In this document: positions 13,019 to 16,255 of the stretch, piece by piece
How positions within the stretch are numbered: the first letter of the stretch is position 1
How the letters are laid out: each line of letters begins with the position of its first letter
DNA from: an uncultured Eubacterium sp.
GTDB lineage: Bacteria > Bacillota > Clostridia > Peptostreptococcales > Anaerovoracaceae
DNA length: 16,255 nt
Direction of reading: 5' to 3'
NCBI GenBank assembly: GCA_937894585.1
Contig: CALBGO010000013.1
Location: 1-16,255 of the forward strand
Notes under the pieces: model-generated
What the model saw: the letters and a program-made list of their open reading frames with translations, nothing else
Databases searched by the model: none
What the model was told of the DNA's origin: nothing
Program-made: the position numbers and the translations under genes

Positions 13019-13074
13019 TACACACGGTTCTTCCGACCAGGCTTTTACACCGGACTTCCGCTTTCCCCCGATGC

Positions 13075-13734
13075 CTACATATCCAGGAAATATTTAATAA
13101 GCTTCCTGCCATCCTCCTGCTGCGTTTCATTTCCAAAACGAACCATGCGTTCCGGATGCCACTGTACGCCCAACATCTTTCGATCCTCATTCCAAATTGC
13201 CTCTGCTACAGAGTCTTCGCCGTCATTCCACACAGACACGGCTTCAAAACCGTTTCCGATTCTCCCCACGCCCTGATGATGCAGCGTGTTTACCTCAGAT
13301 TCAGCACCGAACAAGTTATACATAAAAAATCCTTTCCTGTGGTACAGGTTATGATATTTGTCAGGCGTTCTCATTTTATGCGCTTCTGCAAACGGTAAAT
13401 CCTGAATCAGAGTGCCGCCGCAAAACACATTCATAAACTGCATACCGCGGCATATGCCCAAAACAGCTTTATTCTGTTCCTCTGCAAGTTCAAGAAGTCT
13501 CCACTGAATATTATCCAGGTCATCGTTGACATCATTAGTGCAAATGTCCTTTTCTCCCCAAAGTTTCGGATTGATATCCTGTTCACTGCCGGGAATCAAA
13601 AGACCGTCAGCCTCTGCAAGCCTTTCCGGTTCCAGCGAAATGAACCCTTCCGCTCCCAGCTGTTCCAAAGCATACACATAGTTTTCATAAGTATCATTAG
13701 GCGCATACAGCCCCGCAATCATAATTTTCTTCAT
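13075..13734 (-). CDS. Class I glutamine-amidotransferase-like hydrolase (peptidase C26, gamma-glutamyl-GABA hydrolase type)
   Basis: The 219-residue cytoplasmic protein has the C26/PuuD fold signatures. The nucleophile is Cys95 in VLGICRGMQFMN, and the catalytic pair is His193/Glu195 in VQWHPER. The PuuD-like VNTLHHQGV segment is at about 148-156, and the early PGS-x-D-INP loop at 48-55. PuuD-type enzymes hydrolyse gamma-glutamyl amides such as gamma-glutamyl-GABA. No putrescine-pathway or glutamine-ligase gene is near, so the substrate is open. The N-terminus (MKKIMIAGLYAPNDTYENYV) is shorter than in E. coli PuuD, and total length is a little short. Start 13734 has GGAG with 7-nt spacing. 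A leader of about 147 nt precedes it. Confidence 0.87.
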   Translation of the reverse strand: MKKIMIAGLYAPNDTYENYVYALEQLGAEGFISLEPERLAEADGLLIPGSEQDINPKLWGEKDICTNDVNDDLDNIQWRLLELAEEQNKAVLGICRGMQFMNVFCGGTLIQDLPFAEAHKMRTPDKYHNLYHRKGFFMYNLFGAESEVNTLHHQGVGRIGNGFEAVSVWNDGEDSVAEAIWNEDRKMLGVQWHPERMVRFGNETQQEDGRKLIKYFLDM

Positions 13735-13893
13735 TTTAATACTCCATTCTTCCGCAAAATCCTGTAATACTGTTTTCTGCAGAAATACTAAACCGCTTCT
13801 GTGCAGAATCCAAAGGAAAAATATACCTTTACCGATTCACTTCCGCTCGTTTGACGATTCAGCCTCCCTGCTCTTTTTAACACCGATATTATA
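13735..13893 (-). promoter_or_regulatory. Extended -10 promoter and long leader of the C26 hydrolase gene
   Basis: The minus strand carries TGATATAAT, with TATAAT at 13888-13893 and a TG-A extension; the -35 is poor. Transcription would begin near 13881, leaving about 147 nt untranslated. The leader stays open for 31 codons from a GTG at 13883, but that GTG is at the predicted start site itself with no ribosome binding site. I cannot match it to a riboswitch class. Confidence 0.5.
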
Positions 13894-14056
13894 TCATACT
13901 TTTCTCCCCATTACTTATAAATCTTAATTTCATTCACCACTCTTATTCGATTACAGACCGGGCTCTTCTTCCCCGGATTCTGCGCTGATTTGAAACAGTT
14001 TCTCCGTCTTTATACTTTCTTAATACGGAATCAAAGTCCTGAATCCTTTTTCATAC
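13894..14056. other. Divergent intergenic region without recognisable gene
   Basis: This is the remainder of the gap between the C26 hydrolase and the potassium genes. I see no coding frame, repeat or known riboswitch; in particular I find no c-di-AMP (ydaO-type) consensus, although that class often precedes ktr genes. Confidence 0.4.
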
Positions 14057-14085
14057 TTGACAACTAATTTAAACTGATATATGCT
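14057..14085 (+). promoter_or_regulatory. Sigma-A promoter of the potassium uptake operon
   Basis: A perfect TTGACA (14057-14062) is followed, after 17 bp, by TATGCT (14080-14085). Transcription should start near 14092, giving a leader of about 54 nt. AAGGAGG (14126-14132) lies 13 nt before the ATG, longer than usual spacing. Confidence 0.8.
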
Positions 14086-14145
14086 GTAAAGGTTAAAAAA
14101 ATAGACATACTATCATTATCTTATTAAGGAGGCGCTCTTTCAGAT

Positions 14146-15480
14146 ATGCGTTTTAAAAATAGGAAAAAGCATGTATCATCATTTCAGATTATTATATTAG
14201 GGTTTCTAGCAGTTATACTTGCCGGAGCTTTTTTACTAATGCTCCCTGTTTCTTCAGCAAATGGCATATCAACACCTTTTTCCGATGCCCTGTTTACCTC
14301 AACTTCCGCAGTCTGTGTAACCGGTCTTGTCATCCATGATACAGCTGTTTACTGGTCTTCCTTTGGGCAGACTGTACTGCTTCTGCTAATTCAGATTGGT
14401 GGTATGGGAGTCGTTACAGCAGCAGTTTCTCTCACCATATTTTCCGGAAGAAAAATATCCCTAATGCAGCGAAGCACCATGCAGAACGCAATTTCGGCGC
14501 CCCATATAGGCGGAATCGTCCGCATGACCAGTTTCATCCTAACGGTAACCCTTCTCATTGAACTGGTCGGTGCGGCATTGCTTACGGCTGCCTTCTGTCC
14601 CGAATTCGGTATAACAACCGGACTAAAATATGCACTATTCCACTCGATTTCTGCATTCTGTAACGCAGGCTTTGACTTGATGGGAAAGAACGAAGAATTC
14701 TCCTCCCTGACATCTTATGCAGACAATCCTCTTATCAACTTTACCATTATGGGATTAATTATTACAGGAGGGATCGGCTTTATTACATGGGATGATTTTT
14801 ATCGTCACAAATGGCATTTTAAACGCTACAGAATGCAAAGCAAAGTCATTTTGGTTACTACCGGATTTTTAATTCTGGCTCCGGCCATATATTTTTTCTT
14901 CTGTGAATTCACAGATATGCCGGCGGCGGAGCGTATATACACTTCTCTGTTTCAGTCAGTTGCTCCAAGAACCGCAGGCTTCAATACAACCGATCTGGCC
15001 CTGCTAACAGAAACCGGTAAAATGATGATCATTATTCTAATGGTCATAGGGGGTTCTCCCGGTTCTACCGCAGGCGGCATTAAAACCACCACTTTTGCAG
15101 TGCTGCTTTCTTCCGCTCTCTCAGTATTTCATCGTCGAAACCAGACCCGTTTCTTCGGCAGAAGAGTTCCCGAAGGTACGGAAAGAAATGCAGCCACTGT
15201 CCTTTTAATGTATCTGGTGTTAATGATTACCGGCGCCATGATTATCAGTTCTGTCGAGAATCTTCCAATTCTGACAACACTCTTTGAAACCTGTTCTGCA
15301 ATCGGAACAGTAGGACTTTCCTTAGGAATCACACCAAATTTAGGTCAATTGAGCCGTGCAATTCTGATTATTCTTATGTTCGTTGGAAGAGTCGGCGGTC
15401 TGACCCTCGTCTTTGCTGCTTTTTCAAAACCGGCTGCAAATACTTCCAAATACCCTCGTGAAAAAATCACAGTAGGCTGA
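14146..15480 (+). CDS. ktrB: Potassium uptake membrane subunit, TrkH/KtrB family
   Basis: The 444-residue membrane protein has four pore repeats. The filter segments are AVCVTGL (55-61), FCNAGFD (171-177), RTAGFNTTD (275-283) and GTVGLSLG (387-394); each carries the central Gly that lines the K+ filter. GGSPGSTAGGIKTTT (302-316) is the intramembrane gating loop typical of the family. Length and the single adjacent RCK gene fit KtrB better than the longer TrkH, which goes with a two-RCK TrkA. Ktr systems import K+ with Na+ dependence. A strong sigma-A promoter precedes it and the RCK gene follows after 32 bp. Confidence 0.93.
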   Translation: MRFKNRKKHVSSFQIIILGFLAVILAGAFLLMLPVSSANGISTPFSDALFTSTSAVCVTGLVIHDTAVYWSSFGQTVLLLLIQIGGMGVVTAAVSLTIFSGRKISLMQRSTMQNAISAPHIGGIVRMTSFILTVTLLIELVGAALLTAAFCPEFGITTGLKYALFHSISAFCNAGFDLMGKNEEFSSLTSYADNPLINFTIMGLIITGGIGFITWDDFYRHKWHFKRYRMQSKVILVTTGFLILAPAIYFFFCEFTDMPAAERIYTSLFQSVAPRTAGFNTTDLALLTETGKMMIIILMVIGGSPGSTAGGIKTTTFAVLLSSALSVFHRRNQTRFFGRRVPEGTERNAATVLLMYLVLMITGAMIISSVENLPILTTLFETCSAIGTVGLSLGITPNLGQLSRAILIILMFVGRVGGLTLVFAAFSKPAANTSKYPREKITVG

Positions 15481-15512
15481 GTCAATATTGCGAAAGGAGA
15501 TATACTTAAATT

Positions 15513-16160
15513 ATGAAATCTGTTTTAATTATCGGTATGGGCCGTTTCGGCAGACACGCTGCCATGAAACTCAATGAACTTCATCATCAGGTTATGGCTG
15601 TGGATCTGGAAGAAGAAAGGATCAACACGGTGCTGCCCTATGTCACCAATGCTCAAATCGGAGACGGAACGGATGAAGATTTCCTCGTTTCGCTGGGAAT
15701 CCGAAATTTCGATCTGTGTATCGTTGCCATCGGTGACGACTTCCAAAGCTCTCTGGAAACCACTTCTCTGTTAAAAGAATTAGGTGCAAAAATGGTCGTT
15801 TCCCGGGCTGCAAGAGATGTACACGCAAAATTTCTGCTTCGAAACGGCGCAGACGAAGTCGTTTACCCGGAACGGTTTGTAGGTAACTGGACTGCGATCC
15901 GGTTCAGTTCCGATAATATTTTCGACTATGTGGAACTGGACGATAATTATGCGGTTTTCGAAATTGCAACTCCAAAATCATGGCAGGGAAAAACCATCGG
16001 CGAACTGGATATTAGAAAAAAATACAACATCAGCATTATGGCGCTGAAAAAAGACGGTGTACTCGACTTTAATTTTTCATCAGAAACTATGCTGAATGAA
16101 CAGGAAACCATTTTAGTTTTGGGTGTTATGGAAAATATTCACAGGTGTTTCCATATCTGA
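15513..16160 (+). CDS. ktrA: Potassium channel regulatory subunit KtrA/TrkA (RCK domain)
   Basis: The 215-residue cytoplasmic protein gates the KtrB pore by binding nucleotides. The Rossmann-type RCK_N domain opens with VLIIGMGRFGRHAA (Gly loop at about 8-13) and has the acidic strand end AVDLEEER and IGDGTD. ARDVHAKFLLRNGADEVVYPE is the usual crossover segment. The RCK_C domain spans about 137-210 (WQGKTIGELDIRKKYNISIM). In Firmicutes KtrA, this second domain binds c-di-AMP; whether it does here is inferred only. AAGGAG lies 13 nt before the ATG, the same long spacing as in the gene before. The two form an operon. Confidence 0.94.
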   Translation: MKSVLIIGMGRFGRHAAMKLNELHHQVMAVDLEEERINTVLPYVTNAQIGDGTDEDFLVSLGIRNFDLCIVAIGDDFQSSLETTSLLKELGAKMVVSRAARDVHAKFLLRNGADEVVYPERFVGNWTAIRFSSDNIFDYVELDDNYAVFEIATPKSWQGKTIGELDIRKKYNISIMALKKDGVLDFNFSSETMLNEQETILVLGVMENIHRCFHI

Positions 16161-16255
16161 AATCTTCACCGCAAGACACCTGCTCCGAAAACCAAACTTC
16201 AAAAAAGCGGTTCTATAATAAATGTTGGGGTGGCTGAACATAAATTCAGCTGTCT
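16161..16255. other. Region after ktrA up to the window edge; two inverted repeats, no gene
   Basis: CAGGTGT (16142-16148, inside the end of ktrA) is complementary to ACACCTG (16176-16182), but no T-run follows, so termination is doubtful. A TATAAT (about 16214-16219) and a GCTGAA/TTCAGC hairpin (16233-16250) lie near the edge and may belong to a neighbouring gene or element outside the window. Confidence 0.35.

Noticed and set aside
12665..13276. 203-codon plus-strand frame across the 44-bp repeats and the C26 hydrolase end
   Set aside because: Its composition is Ser/Thr/His-rich shadow translation, it overlaps real minus-strand genes, and no start signal is present.
13894..14145. c-di-AMP (ydaO-type) riboswitch before ktrB
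   Set aside because: The class often precedes potassium transporters, but the leader from the TTGACA/TATGCT promoter is only about 54 nt and I see none of the class's conserved segments.

Overview
The window looks like chromosomal DNA of an anaerobic Gram-positive bacterium of the class Clostridia. Strong AGGAGG-type ribosome binding sites, a rubredoxin/flavodiiron pair, a Clostridia-style Crp/Fnr regulator, a PhoP-box-like pstS promoter and a KtrAB-type potassium system all point that way. I cannot name the genus; an amino-acid- or acyl-CoA-fermenting Eubacteriales member is a guess. No tRNA, rRNA, CRISPR array or complete mobile element is visible.

Layout. 1-1857 (+): an NhaC-family antiporter behind a convincing sigma-54 promoter with phased upstream repeats. 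2090-5219 (-): a two-gene operon, first a triple fusion (acyl-CoA dehydrogenase, EtfA C-terminal FAD domain, rubredoxin), then a flavodiiron protein. 5388-6041 (+): a divergent Crp/Fnr-family regulator; the gap holds a Crp/Fnr-type dyad centred at -41.5 of the predicted operon promoter. 6169-10409 (-): pstS-pstC-pstA-pstB-phoU with PhoP-box-like repeats upstream of pstS; PstS appears circularly permuted. 10751-11494 (-): an unrecognised PD-(D/E)xK-like protein whose start looks damaged or unusual. 11547-12213: no gene, but microsatellites, hairpins and imperfect repeats. 12214-12892 (-): a macrodomain gene, translationally coupled to a frameshifted small gene. 12887-13018: 44-bp tandem repeats. 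13075-13734 (-): a class I glutamine-amidotransferase-like (peptidase C26) hydrolase. 14146-16160 (+): ktrB-ktrA-like potassium uptake genes.

Most interesting idea: the fusion protein and flavodiiron protein together form a complete inferred electron path, acyl-CoA -> ACAD FAD -> EtfA-domain FAD -> rubredoxin -> flavodiiron FMN/diiron -> O2 or NO. It would be wired without EtfB and controlled by the divergent Crp/Fnr protein. This would be a fermentative anaerobe's acyl-CoA-driven O2/NO scavenging system. The parts are visible in the sequence; the electron path is inference.

Other points worth attention are the permuted PstS, the sigma-54 control of the antiporter, the interrupted small gene overlapping the macrodomain start, and several families of intergenic tandem repeats.
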